From Bacteroidota bacterium (GTDB taxonomy: Bacteria > Bacteroidota > Bacteroidia > Flavobacteriales > Flavobacteriaceae): a DNA stretch of 64,000 bases. The translations under genes and the position numbers were made by a program. The DNA lies in NCBI GenBank assembly GCA_023446155.1, contig JAEXIT010000006.1:1-64000 (forward strand), written 5' to 3'. Positions 5,767 to 15,195 of the stretch are shown here, piece after piece (within the stretch, counting starts at the first letter, position 1; every line of letters starts with the position of its first letter). The notes under the pieces are model-generated. The model saw only the letters and a program-made list of their open reading frames with translations, ran no database searches and had not been told where the DNA came from.

Positions 5767-8700
5767 TTATACTGTTTCAGCTTGTTTGGAATCGGTATTT
5801 TTTGCTTTGGATGTATACAATTGTTTGCTGTAATAACGATACAGATAATCGTAAACCACCATTTCGTGAACGCGTTGTTTGGCAATAAACACCCGGTTGC
5901 AGATCATATGCAGGTAGCTTAAAGCGATAGAACCGAAAGAAGTAGGCAGTTTTTGTTCGCGTGCCAGTTCCTGTAGGTGTTGTGAGATCATACTGTTTTT
6001 AGCCGAACGCTCTTTTAAGATATCCCATATTGGTGCATACATTTCGTCGGTTAAGGATTCGTCCATAAACAACTCAATATCGCGTTCGTTTTTAGCAAAC
6101 ATCTCGTTGATCTGTTTGTTCAAATCGCCGGAACCGGAACGATTAAATTCATTTCCGAAACTCGTTTTGGCTACTTTAAGCATTTCCACGCGATCTTTAA
6201 GGCTAAATCCAAGATCTTCCAATAAGAAATGCATGGATAGTAGACAGAATTTCCAACGGATTTTTTCACCCTGATCGCCTTCGATCATATCGGCAAATCG
6301 CAACGTACATTCACTGTCATAATGGAATAAACTTTCGGTTTCGGCAATCGCCAAATGACCGTAGCGTTGTAATTCTCTCAGATACGTGTCCGTTTGCGTT
6401 TTCCAGATGATATTATTCTTTTCAAACGGTTGTACGTGTTCTTTAATGATATTGATACATTCCGTGAAATGTTGTTTGTCATTTAGCAATACGCGGAAGC
6501 GCAAGTGGTGCCCTAATGCATCGTGATAGCGGATAAAAAACCATTTTTGAATCAGGTTTTTAGCTTCCAGCTCGGCAACAATAGGATTGATGGCACGGTT
6601 TAAAAGCTCTTCACCGGCTCTTTCACCACAATAGAACTTATAATACAACCATTCTTCTCCGATAGAGAAAGACGGAATGGCAGTAATCTCACTGGCCGTG
6701 CCTTCGGCGAACGATTTGGTTTTATAAGCCGATACGATTTCGGTGTGTTTATTGTTGGTTTCTTTTTTCACTTCCGCATTTCGATAGGCCGAAACAATAA
6801 ACTCATTACAATAGTTTTCGGTAACGGTATCGTCTTTAAACAAGAACTCTTTTAACTGAATAAAACGTTCTCCTTTTAACATCAGTGCAAATACTTTACA
6901 GCTTAAATCGTTGGCAAAGTTAACCACCACTTCGTTATCACCCTGAACAAAAGCCACCACATCCGGAATTTGACGTTCGCGTTGAAACGCACGTACCGAT
7001 TCGATAACATTTTCATCTTTTAAAGCAAGAATGAATTTAATATCTTTTTCGGATAAGTTCCAGGTCGCCCGCGATAAGACGATGTCGTTGTACGACAATC
7101 TTGGAAGGAAGTCAAAATCGTTTTGAAGATCACCCCATGAGAATCCCATTCCTGACGAATCCTGGTTTTGCAGGTCACAAAGGAAATGATAGATCGGTAA
7201 GGCATTGGCACTAAAGTTATGCGCATTTCCAAGACGTGGAATAACCTCTTTGTTTAATCTTTTCGAGCGCAGGATGATACGGTTGTTTTTTACCGAAACA
7301 TACAGATCGTCCACCAATAGCTGATGTTCCAGATCCAGAGACGAATTGCCTAAATACGGAATTTCATAGTCTCTCTGGAAACCGCGGTACAGGATATTTC
7401 CTGTTCGGGCTTGTGGTAAGTGGATGATTTCGGCGATAATCTTATCCGGATGTAACGCATTTTCTTTTTCTGAAATCTCGTTACACAAGTTCATAATATT
7501 TTCGTTCAGGTGACCGAAACGACCGATAAGACCATTAGCCGAAGGACCCGAAACATAAGACAAGGCAATTTTTTCTTCGTTATTTTCATGGAACATATTA
7601 AAGAAAACAGAGAAACTGTCCGGATATAACCGTTCTTTTTCGTCAAACTGGTTGATTTCCTCGTCGGTTAAAGCAATGGTTTTGGTTCCGGATTGGGTCG
7701 CCTGAATCAGTTTACGGAATAAGAACGCGCGTTCCGGACTAAGATTCACCTGTTTCTGATTCGAATAGTTCGGAATAATATTTAATTCGTCAACCAATGG
7801 TGTTTTGGCTCCCGATTGTTTTCCATAACCGATTCCCACATCCGGATCTAATACTTTGATCAATGGTTGCTCGTATTCTTCATAGCGTTCCGAGAATTTG
7901 CGTTTAAACTCTTTTAGGTTTCCTTTTTCGTGTACCGGTTGCAATTTGTTTAGCGCCGTTACGCCGTTACGTAGCTTTTTAAGGATCTTATTGCTCAATG
8001 TCGCATTCGGTAAGTTGCGGTAACCGTCAACCTGGAATAATTTAGACTCGTCCACTTCGTCCAGTTCCTGGTTTAATAAGCGGTAGATCTCCTGGTATTT
8101 TTCAGGATCATTAAATACATTGGCATCCAGTGTGCTGATTTTTTCTTTTAAGTTTACAATCAGTTCGCGAATTACCTGTGCTTCGTGAAAAGCAAAACGC
8201 TCCTCGTTGAATTTAGCGATCAGTTTTTCGAAATAATCCTCACCGGTTAAAGTAAACTCGAGTTCACTTACTAAAAACTGACTATCGATGATGGTGTTGA
8301 TAAAAGCAACAGCATCTTTTTCGGTAATTTCGTCCGAAATCAGATAGTGAGCCAGCTCAGAAATAGTGGCGCCATTGGTAGCATTTTTCAGAACCACGTC
8401 CAGATATTCGGTAGCCATAACTTCCGAAATTTTATGAAGTCGGGCGTTCTTTTTAAAGTAGTATTCCACATAACGGTATTTGTCGAAAACCGTATAGATA
8501 GAGTTATTCGGGAAGTATTTCAGTACATTTCGGATGGCATTTTCCTTGGTGATTATCGGCATAAAGCTACCCAAAAAGTACATGTCATATTTGGTAAAAC
8601 GGCTGATGGCCGCATTCTCGAAATCAATTTTGGTCTCCGGTCCCATATCGATAGCCGATACGTGTGCAAACATCCCAAAAGGCGTGCATCGGTTCGACAT

Positions 8701-8940
8701 TCTGGAGGTGTATTTATAAAGGGATCCTTTTAGGTTTTTCAGATCGCTTTCGTCCTGAAAAGCTTCTCCTTTTTCCCATAATTCCAGCGCCTTATAAATA
8801 CTAGGAGATCCGATAAACAAAGCCTCACGGTTTTTAGGGTTTTTAAAAACGTCCTGAATTGTTTCCCAGGAAATGTCCATTTTTTTAGGTTCAAGTGGGG
8901 TTCTAACGATAGCTTTAGTAGCAAAAGAATAATTTTTCAT
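5767..8940 (-). CDS. lanB: Class I lanthipeptide dehydratase LanB (full length)
   Basis: A 1057-residue enzyme that would dehydrate Ser/Thr in the precursor cores using glutamyl-tRNA. The glutamylation domain shows SRMSNRCTPFG, with Arg80, Arg84 and Thr86 spaced as the essential R-x3-R-x-T of NisB. The C-terminal elimination (SpaB_C-type) domain starts near EEWLYYKFYCGERA, continues with WFFIRYHDALGHHLRFR, and ends with SYLHMICNR, whose His1011 matches the NisB elimination His. Both halves are in one chain, unlike the split LanB of thiopeptide or pinensin-type systems. It is 20 bases downstream of the exporter gene and two bases upstream of the MDR gene, so the operon is tight. No cyclase gene accompanies it in this window. 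Confidence 0.95.
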   Translation of the reverse strand: MKNYSFATKAIVRTPLEPKKMDISWETIQDVFKNPKNREALFIGSPSIYKALELWEKGEAFQDESDLKNLKGSLYKYTSRMSNRCTPFGMFAHVSAIDMGPETKIDFENAAISRFTKYDMYFLGSFMPIITKENAIRNVLKYFPNNSIYTVFDKYRYVEYYFKKNARLHKISEVMATEYLDVVLKNATNGATISELAHYLISDEITEKDAVAFINTIIDSQFLVSELEFTLTGEDYFEKLIAKFNEERFAFHEAQVIRELIVNLKEKISTLDANVFNDPEKYQEIYRLLNQELDEVDESKLFQVDGYRNLPNATLSNKILKKLRNGVTALNKLQPVHEKGNLKEFKRKFSERYEEYEQPLIKVLDPDVGIGYGKQSGAKTPLVDELNIIPNYSNQKQVNLSPERAFLFRKLIQATQSGTKTIALTDEEINQFDEKERLYPDSFSVFFNMFHENNEEKIALSYVSGPSANGLIGRFGHLNENIMNLCNEISEKENALHPDKIIAEIIHLPQARTGNILYRGFQRDYEIPYLGNSSLDLEHQLLVDDLYVSVKNNRIILRSKRLNKEVIPRLGNAHNFSANALPIYHFLCDLQNQDSSGMGFSWGDLQNDFDFLPRLSYNDIVLSRATWNLSEKDIKFILALKDENVIESVRAFQRERQIPDVVAFVQGDNEVVVNFANDLSCKVFALMLKGERFIQLKEFLFKDDTVTENYCNEFIVSAYRNAEVKKETNNKHTEIVSAYKTKSFAEGTASEITAIPSFSIGEEWLYYKFYCGERAGEELLNRAINPIVAELEAKNLIQKWFFIRYHDALGHHLRFRVLLNDKQHFTECINIIKEHVQPFEKNNIIWKTQTDTYLRELQRYGHLAIAETESLFHYDSECTLRFADMIEGDQGEKIRWKFCLLSMHFLLEDLGFSLKDRVEMLKVAKTSFGNEFNRSGSGDLNKQINEMFAKNERDIELFMDESLTDEMYAPIWDILKERSAKNSMISQHLQELAREQKLPTSFGSIALSYLHMICNRVFIAKQRVHEMVVYDYLYRYYSKQLYTSKAKNTDSKQAETV

Positions 8941-8960
8941 AATATAGATGGTTTGGGTTT

Positions 8961-11120
8961 TTAGTTTAAATTATTTTGCCACATTTTATAATAGTAGCCT
9001 TTTTGATTTAGTAAATCGTCGTGGGTTCCGTTTTCTACCAGTTCCCCTTTTTTAAACGCCATGATAATATCGGCATTTTTTATGGAATGTAGTTTATGTG
9101 CGATCACAATAATTGTTTTCCCCTGTTGGGATAAATCGTCAATTAAACGTTTGATTACCAGTTCGGATTCCGAATCCAGCGCTGATGTAGCCTCGTCCAG
9201 GATGATCACTTCCGGATCTTTATATAAGGCTCTGGCAAAAGCAATACGCTGGCGTTCTCCACCGGATAAATTGGCGCCAAATTCCCCTAAATAGGTGTCA
9301 AATCCGTTCGGTAATGATTCGATAAAATCGTAGGCTCCTACTTTTTTGCTCACTTCAATAATGCGCTCCATATCCGGATTTTGATCACCAATCGCGATAT
9401 TCGAAATAATCGAACCGTCAAAAAGTTCCACATTTTGCGGTACGGTAGTGATCAATTTGTTGATACTGTCTTTTGCAATATATTTCAGATCGTAATTTCC
9501 TACCGAAATCTTTCCGTCGGTTGGATGGTAAATATTCTGAATCAGGGAAGCAATGGTACTTTTTCCGCTTCCGCTTTCGCCGACAATCGCGGTGAATTTT
9601 CCTTTTTGAATGGTCAGATTTAATTCTTTAAAAGTATTTCTTCCAATTTCATAGGAGAAATCCACATTTTTAAATTCGATATCACCCAGGTTATTTTTGT
9701 TGAGGTTAATCGTAGCTTCCGTTTTTTCCGTATCCAAGTCCATGATACCAAACAAACGATCGGCCGCAATCATAGCATTCTGAATCTGGACATTGGTTCC
9801 GATTAATTGCGAAGCCGGGCCTGTAAAATAGCCGATCACAGAATAGAAAGAGAACAATTCCCCCGGTGTGATTTGTCCGTCAATGGCATAATGTGTCCCG
9901 GCCCATAATAAAATCACAGTGAAAATTCGGGAAACAAATTCGGTTGAGACTCTCGAAAAAATACTGTTAATACCGGAAGAATAAATACTTTTTAAAAGAT
10001 CGATAAAACGTAGTTCGGTTTTATTTTTAGAAAAATCTTCCAGCGATAATCGTTTTATCGTTCCGATGTTTTTGATGGATTCCACTAATTGCGCTTCCAA
10101 CATGGCATTCTTTTCCATCACCTGACGTTCTGCTTTTTTATTCAGATTGTTAACGATGAAATAGATGATCACATAAACCGGAATAATCAGGGAAACAATC
10201 AACGCCAGTTTCCAGTAATAGGTGTACATAAAGATAAAAGAGAAAATCACGATCAGGATGTTTACCGAAACACTTAAGGCGGTTTCGTTGATCAATAAGC
10301 GGATTTTAACAGCATCTCCAATACGGGACATGATCTCACCGATGCGCATGGTGTCGAAAAACTTTTGCGGCATGGTGAACAAATGTTTGTAATACCCCAG
10401 AATCAAGCGGGAATCCAGTTGCTGACTCGTTTTGAGTAGGAAAAAGTCTTTTAAGGCACCAAATGTAAATTGCAATAGGATACAGCCCAAAACGATAACG
10501 CTCATCAGGTTTAACAGACTTTTGTTACCGCTAACCAATACGAAATCGGTTATTTTCTCCACGTAGATCGACATCGAAAATCCGAGTAAGGTATAGATGA
10601 TCGCGCCGATAAATGCCTGAATCAGGATGTATTTATGAGGTTTTAATAAGAACGTAATGCGTTTTAGGTTGGATATCTTTTCATTTCGTTCCTTAAAAAT
10701 GTCTTCATCCGGAATTAGGATTAGAAAATACTCGGTTGACATTTCCTTAAATTCCTCGTGTGATTTTTTTTCAATTTTTCCGGAAGCCGGATCCATGATC
10801 TGAATGTACTTGTCGGTTACTTTGTAAATCACCACATAATGTGGGAATTCGTGTTCTTCGTGTTTGATAATCACATGAGCAATTGCCGGAAGCGGAATAT
10901 CTTTGATACTGTCGAAAGAAGCTTTTACGCCTTTTGCAAGAAATCCCAATTTGATAGCCGCTTCGCGTAGTCCTAAAAGAGTAGTTCCTTTTTGACTCGT
11001 ACTGGCATATTGTCGGATACGGGCAATGGGAAGGCTCAGGTTATAGTGTTCGGCAACCGATGCCAGACAAGTGGCGCCACAGTCGCTGAAATCGTGTTGT
11101 TTTATCGCAATCTTACTCAT
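8961..11120 (-). CDS. lanT: Peptidase-containing ABC exporter (C39, bacteriocin type)
   Basis: A 719-residue exporter that cuts Gly-Gly leaders and pumps the core out of the cytoplasm. The N-terminal C39 peptidase domain (about 1-135) has Gln8, catalytic Cys14 in DCGATC, His94 in FPHY and Asp110 in MDPASG. Six membrane helices follow (about 160-440), then the ATPase with Walker A GESGSGKST (514-522), signature LSGGERQR (618-625) and Walker B ending in DE (642-643). All catalytic residues are present. It matches the Gly-Gly leaders of the 13 precursors and overlaps the HlyD gene upstream by eight bases. Naming it lanT reflects the context. Confidence 0.95.
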   Translation of the reverse strand: MSKIAIKQHDFSDCGATCLASVAEHYNLSLPIARIRQYASTSQKGTTLLGLREAAIKLGFLAKGVKASFDSIKDIPLPAIAHVIIKHEEHEFPHYVVIYKVTDKYIQIMDPASGKIEKKSHEEFKEMSTEYFLILIPDEDIFKERNEKISNLKRITFLLKPHKYILIQAFIGAIIYTLLGFSMSIYVEKITDFVLVSGNKSLLNLMSVIVLGCILLQFTFGALKDFFLLKTSQQLDSRLILGYYKHLFTMPQKFFDTMRIGEIMSRIGDAVKIRLLINETALSVSVNILIVIFSFIFMYTYYWKLALIVSLIIPVYVIIYFIVNNLNKKAERQVMEKNAMLEAQLVESIKNIGTIKRLSLEDFSKNKTELRFIDLLKSIYSSGINSIFSRVSTEFVSRIFTVILLWAGTHYAIDGQITPGELFSFYSVIGYFTGPASQLIGTNVQIQNAMIAADRLFGIMDLDTEKTEATINLNKNNLGDIEFKNVDFSYEIGRNTFKELNLTIQKGKFTAIVGESGSGKSTIASLIQNIYHPTDGKISVGNYDLKYIAKDSINKLITTVPQNVELFDGSIISNIAIGDQNPDMERIIEVSKKVGAYDFIESLPNGFDTYLGEFGANLSGGERQRIAFARALYKDPEVIILDEATSALDSESELVIKRLIDDLSQQGKTIIVIAHKLHSIKNADIIMAFKKGELVENGTHDDLLNQKGYYYKMWQNNLN

Positions 11121-12270
11121 TTTTAATACTGTTATAAGGGTTTAACCAATCTTCAATTTCATCAAATAATAGCTGGAACATACTTCGCTTGGTCAGAAAA
11201 AAACGACTGGTTAGTGTCATTCCTTTTTTTAGTTTTCCTTCCGAACCGTTTTTCAGATATAAACTTTTTTTGGCAATCGAGCTTCTGATTTTATATACCG
11301 GTGTATCACTGATAAAAACCACATCTTTTCCGACATCGATAATTTCTCCGGTTGCAAATCCCCATTGATTGGAGTTGTAGGCGTCGATCTGGTATTTTAC
11401 ATTTTCGCCTTCTTTGATGAATCCGATATCCGATGGCGATACATAGGTTTCTACGATTATATCTTTATCCGGTGAAATTTCGGCAATCACATTCCCGGGG
11501 GTTACGGTACTTCCTTTGCTGATTCCTTGTACGTTTAGTAATTCCCCACTAATCGGAGCAATCAGTACGTACGTTTTTTCTTCTTCGCGCAGCTGATTGG
11601 AATTGGAATGGATATTGGTAACCGATTGTAAATAATCGGTTAGCTGTTTTTGCCAACCCAATTCCGCCTGTTTGATGATGTTTACCCGGTCGTTTTTCAG
11701 TTTGTTTAATTCCAACAGGGTTTTTTCGTATTCAGCTTTGGCAATGATTTGCTTGTTGTACAAACGGTCGGCACGATCGAATTCGGCTTGAGAAGTTTTG
11801 ATCACCACATCAATATTGTAGAGTTCCTGTTCGTGTTTCAGGTATTCTTTTTTGTATTGTTCGGTTTTGAGCGCACCGTAATTTCGTTTTAAAAGGTGAC
11901 GTAGATCAGAGATATAATCCCGATATTCACTGGTTTGTACATTGTTTAGGCGCCCTTTCTCTTCAATTATTTTGTGATCGATTACAAGTAGGGTATCACC
12001 GGCCTGCACTTTTTTATTTTCTTCCAGTCGGGAAAAGACCACGCGTCCGCTTGCCGGAGCATATAAGGCTGCTTTTTTCTCCTGTGGAATAATCTGTCCG
12101 CGACTTGTTGTGTACAAATCGACATAGATAAAAGGAGTGGCAATAATGATACTAAACAGGGTAACAAAAATGGCCCAGAAAATAATGTTGGTTTTTTTGC
12201 TGTGTTTTACAATATGATATTCTACCGTACTTTTTAGAATATCCTCCGGAAAAATGTTTTGGTCGTTCAT
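11113..12270 (-). CDS. HlyD-family membrane fusion protein for the exporter
   Basis: A 385-residue periplasmic adaptor with one membrane helix near the N terminus (about 29-50), a biotinyl-lipoyl-like segment (YAPASGRVVFSRLEENKKVQAGDTL, split by the hairpin), a long coiled coil (about 115-245) and a second lipoyl half followed by a barrel domain. It links inner-membrane C39 exporters to an outer-membrane channel; no TolC-like gene is present in the window. It is the first recognised gene of the operon hlyD-lanT-lanB-MDR. The start codon overlaps the stop of a 21-codon upstream frame (ATGA arrangement). Confidence 0.92.
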   Translation of the reverse strand: MNDQNIFPEDILKSTVEYHIVKHSKKTNIIFWAIFVTLFSIIIATPFIYVDLYTTSRGQIIPQEKKAALYAPASGRVVFSRLEENKKVQAGDTLLVIDHKIIEEKGRLNNVQTSEYRDYISDLRHLLKRNYGALKTEQYKKEYLKHEQELYNIDVVIKTSQAEFDRADRLYNKQIIAKAEYEKTLLELNKLKNDRVNIIKQAELGWQKQLTDYLQSVTNIHSNSNQLREEEKTYVLIAPISGELLNVQGISKGSTVTPGNVIAEISPDKDIIVETYVSPSDIGFIKEGENVKYQIDAYNSNQWGFATGEIIDVGKDVVFISDTPVYKIRSSIAKKSLYLKNGSEGKLKKGMTLTSRFFLTKRSMFQLLFDEIEDWLNPYNSIKNE

Positions 12271-12332
12271 AGCGCTATTAAGTTTTGAGTTGGACTTAAC
12301 TGACCTTTTCGCTTAAAAAATTCAGTGTTCAT
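12267..12332 (-). CDS. Possible 21-residue leader peptide coupled to hlyD
   Basis: A short frame (MNTEFFKRKGQLSPTQNLIAL) whose TGA stop overlaps the ATG of the HlyD gene as ATGA, the classic arrangement for translational coupling. There is no family match and no Gly-Gly motif, so it is not a precursor of the array type. It may be chance; its placement exactly at the operon start is what makes it worth recording. Confidence 0.3.
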   Translation of the reverse strand: MNTEFFKRKGQLSPTQNLIAL

Positions 12333-12584
12333 AATCGTGTGGGTTTTGATTCAAAACAACGAAGAATATATAGCGTGTACAAGTGAAGGAACCCGAAATT
12401 TATAAAAAATGACCGGCTTTTAAAGGTGTAAATAATTGTAATTCAGTTATTTATATTGAAAAGGGTTTTGGGGAACCGCTTTTTGAGGCATATGGTAAAA
12501 AACAAAGAAATTTGCTATTCGGAGCGAAAAAATGGCGAGAAATAGTACGCTTAAAAAAGGAATAAAAAGTTGTTTTTTGACGAA
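12333..12584. other. Upstream region of the lanthipeptide enzyme operon
   Basis: AT-rich spacer between the DUF4421 gene and the hlyD operon, which must contain the operon promoter reading to the left. On the - strand a ttgtacacgctatatattcttcg stretch near 12363-12385 is only a weak match to the Bacteroidota promoter (TAnnTTTG), so no promoter is called. No gene seen. Confidence 0.4.
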
Positions 12585-13634
12585 TTAGATCGGAAGTCGG
12601 TCCAATTGTTTTTCGATTTTTTCAAAAACTTTTTTAATCGGTTTGGATTCTTTAAAGCGATATCCGATAAAAAAATCGAATCCGATACGGCTGCTGATAA
12701 ACTCCGTATTCAGTTCGTTGATGTAGTTAAAATTCCGGTAATTGGCTTTGAATCCGGAAAAGAAATTGCTGTTGTTAAAACCCAACGCAAGGTTGGCGTC
12801 GATATTAATATTAACACCCTGGGAATTTTTCTCCAATTCCTGACTGCTCTGATTGTTGAGGTAAAAGTTTTTGGAATGGTTATAACCGATTCCGGGATGC
12901 AATCCGGCGGTGGCAAACCACTTTTTGTCCAAAACAAAATTATACATATAACCGGCCTGAACGATTACATCATAGGAATAGATCTTATCGATAAACAGTT
13001 TACTGGGATTATCGGCATTGGTTTCGAGTGTGTTGTAGGCGTAATAAATACTCGGGATAAAAGAACCGACACTCTGCATTTGCCGTTCGGTCTGGGATTC
13101 GTAAGCGCGATAAGAAAAATTCCGGTTAACAATAAAGAATGTTTTTCCGCCATAGGTATTCACCTTCATCTGAGGGAAAGCCTCAATCAGCGCATCATTA
13201 TCCGGATCGACCAAATAATACCCCTGTACATTTTTATAGATAATTTCCTGTCGCAGGCGATCGGAATAGAAAAATTTAAAGCCTAAATCCAATATTAAGG
13301 TATTTCCTTTAATGGCATTGTCGTTATTACCCGGAAAGAAACTCGGAGAAAAAGAAACCGTCAGTCCTAAAAAACGATAGTCAAACGAAAAACGAAGTTT
13401 AAAAATCTCATTCGGAATAAATTTATTTTCCGATTTTTCCCGGACATTTCGAATATACAGGTTGTTGATATCGGAATCGATATTCAACTTGCAAATCATT
13501 TTATTTGCATAATTGACACGATACAAGGTGTCGTACTTTTGCGTAACGTCTTGATAGATGGTATCATTTTGTGAAAAAGCAAAAGTCGACAAGAAAAAGC
13601 AAAATCCGATGAAAAGAAGTTTTCTAAAATCCAT
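12585..13634 (-). CDS. DUF4421 family outer-membrane protein
   Basis: A 349-residue protein with a signal peptide (cut after about FAFSQ) and alternating beta strands throughout. The segment RFLGLTVSFSPSFFPG, then KGNTLILDLGFKFF and NVQGYYL, is typical of DUF4421, a Bacteroidota family of about 330 residues predicted to form outer-membrane barrels. Function is unknown. The C terminus is not a YPNP sorting domain. It lies 64 bases downstream of hemF on the same strand and may be the tail of the heme operon; the spacing to the hlyD operon suggests it is not part of the RiPP locus. Confidence 0.75.
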   Translation of the reverse strand: MDFRKLLFIGFCFFLSTFAFSQNDTIYQDVTQKYDTLYRVNYANKMICKLNIDSDINNLYIRNVREKSENKFIPNEIFKLRFSFDYRFLGLTVSFSPSFFPGNNDNAIKGNTLILDLGFKFFYSDRLRQEIIYKNVQGYYLVDPDNDALIEAFPQMKVNTYGGKTFFIVNRNFSYRAYESQTERQMQSVGSFIPSIYYAYNTLETNADNPSKLFIDKIYSYDVIVQAGYMYNFVLDKKWFATAGLHPGIGYNHSKNFYLNNQSSQELEKNSQGVNINIDANLALGFNNSNFFSGFKANYRNFNYINELNTEFISSRIGFDFFIGYRFKESKPIKKVFEKIEKQLDRLPI

Positions 13635-13698
13635 CGGCTAGAGGGGAATATTTAACGTATCTGTCATGAATCGTTTAAAGCCCGCAAGTTACAAAAAA

Positions 13699-14607
13699 CT
13701 ATTTTAGCCAGTCTACAGGTGTTTTTAAAATGGAAAGCAACTGTTCTTCGGGACTATCTTTTTCCGGATGATGGTCGTAAACCCATTGTACATGAGGCGG
13801 TAAGCTCATGAGTATACTCTCGATCCGACCATTGGTTTTTAATCCGAACAAGGTTCCTTTGTCGTGAACAAGGTTAAATTCTACATAACGTCCCCGACGG
13901 ATTTCTTGCCAGGTTCTGTTTTCCGGTGTGTAATCCAATGTTTTTCGTTTTTCAACAATCGGAAGATAAGCGTCTACAAAACTGTTGCCAACTTCGGTTA
14001 CAAAAGCATACCAGTTGTCCATCGTCATGGTTTCGGTTGTTTTACAATGATCAAAGAAAAGTCCGCCGATTCCTCTGGCTTCCTCGCGATGGGCATTCCA
14101 AAAATAGGCATCACATTGTTTTTTAAACTGATCATAGAAGCTTGGATCGTGTTTGTCACAAGCCGTTTTACAAACCTGATGAAAATGTCGGGCATCTTCT
14201 TCAAACAGATAATAAGGAGTCAGATCTTGTCCGCCACCAAACCATTGGTTGATCACATTTCCTTCTTTATCATACATCTCAAAATAACGCCAGTTGGCAT
14301 GTACGGTAGGAACCATCGGGCTTTTAGGATGAATAACCAAGCTCAGACCACAGGCAAAAAAATCAACGTCGCCTACGTTAAAGTAGGCTTGCATTGCTGC
14401 AGGAAGTGGTCCGTGAACGGCAGAAATGTTAACGCCGCCTTTTTCGAATACATTACCATTTTCGATCACGCGGGTTCTGCCACCACCGCCTTCGGGACGT
14501 TCCCAGATATCCTGGTGAAAAACCGCCTTACCATCGGCTTTTTCCAAAGCTGCCGTAATGGTGTCCTGTAAATTTTGGATGTAGGTATAAAATTGTTCTT
14601 TCATCAT
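13699..14607 (-). CDS. hemF: Oxygen-dependent coproporphyrinogen III oxidase
   Basis: A 302-residue cytosolic enzyme that converts coproporphyrinogen III to protoporphyrinogen IX using O2. Family landmarks are the N-terminal IWERPEGGGGRTRVIENG, the block WRYFEMYDKEGNVINQWFGGGQDLTPYY (split here by function into two motifs), the AHREEARGIGGLFFDH stretch and the C-terminal GRYVEFNLVHDKGTLFGLKT. Length fits the family (about 300). The start overlaps by one base the stop of the upstream beta-barrel gene (TAATG), so they are co-translated. Use of HemF rather than HemN indicates aerobic heme synthesis. Confidence 0.97.
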   Translation of the reverse strand: MMKEQFYTYIQNLQDTITAALEKADGKAVFHQDIWERPEGGGGRTRVIENGNVFEKGGVNISAVHGPLPAAMQAYFNVGDVDFFACGLSLVIHPKSPMVPTVHANWRYFEMYDKEGNVINQWFGGGQDLTPYYLFEEDARHFHQVCKTACDKHDPSFYDQFKKQCDAYFWNAHREEARGIGGLFFDHCKTTETMTMDNWYAFVTEVGNSFVDAYLPIVEKRKTLDYTPENRTWQEIRRGRYVEFNLVHDKGTLFGLKTNGRIESILMSLPPHVQWVYDHHPEKDSPEEQLLSILKTPVDWLK

Positions 14608-15161
14608 TATAATTTATAAACGAGCATTAAACCACCGCGATACGGAAGAAACTCACCACTTTTATTGTATTTTTCAGCACCATCAATTCGCTTATGTGTT
14701 GTTAGGGTATAGCCTTTGTAAAAACCCTGATGATTACCACCGCCTAAAAATAATTCAAGGCTAAAATGATCATTTATCGGATACAAATAGCCAACGGTAG
14801 CACCGAGCATTACCCCAAAACCTTCCTGATAATAATCCCAATGAAGGTAATCCCATTTTTGGATTTTATACTGACTTCCACCAACGTGCACACCAACAAA
14901 AAAACCTTTATTAATATCTTTGGTATAATAGCGGACTTCTGCAAAAGCCAACGTAAATTCCAATGGACTCCCTTTGACCGATTTCCAGAAAGAAGCGGTC
15001 GCATCGAATTGGAACGTCAGTTTCTCACCGATTTTGGTTTCAATGCCAAAATTCGGAATGGCCGCCAAAGCCGTCGCAATATTCCCTTTAATACGGGTCT
15101 GACCGAAAGTAACCGCAGTTATCAGGCATACCAAAAGGTAAAGCATGTTTTTGTATGTCAC
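14607..15161 (-). CDS. Small outer-membrane beta-barrel protein (DUF3575-like)
   Basis: A 184-residue protein with a signal peptide (LVCLITAVTFGQ) and a string of amphipathic strands ending in YRGGLMLVYKL, the aromatic/hydrophobic end typical of outer-membrane barrels. The opening PNFGIETKIGEKLTFQFDA and later EVRYYTKD resemble DUF3575 proteins of Bacteroidota; the family call is tentative. It sits inside the heme operon between hemE and hemF with tight spacing, which is odd for a membrane barrel and could hint at heme or iron handling, but nothing in the sequence shows this. Confidence 0.65.
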   Translation of the reverse strand: MTYKNMLYLLVCLITAVTFGQTRIKGNIATALAAIPNFGIETKIGEKLTFQFDATASFWKSVKGSPLEFTLAFAEVRYYTKDINKGFFVGVHVGGSQYKIQKWDYLHWDYYQEGFGVMLGATVGYLYPINDHFSLELFLGGGNHQGFYKGYTLTTHKRIDGAEKYNKSGEFLPYRGGLMLVYKL

Positions 15162-15195
15162 GGGGGAAAGGGGAGTTTATTAGGGGATACTTTTT

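Noticed and set aside
12570..13286. 238-codon frame on the + strand
   Set aside because: Antisense of the DUF4421 gene, which has a signal peptide and family motifs.
13864..14571. 235-codon frame on the + strand
   Set aside because: Antisense of hemF, whose motifs are unmistakable.
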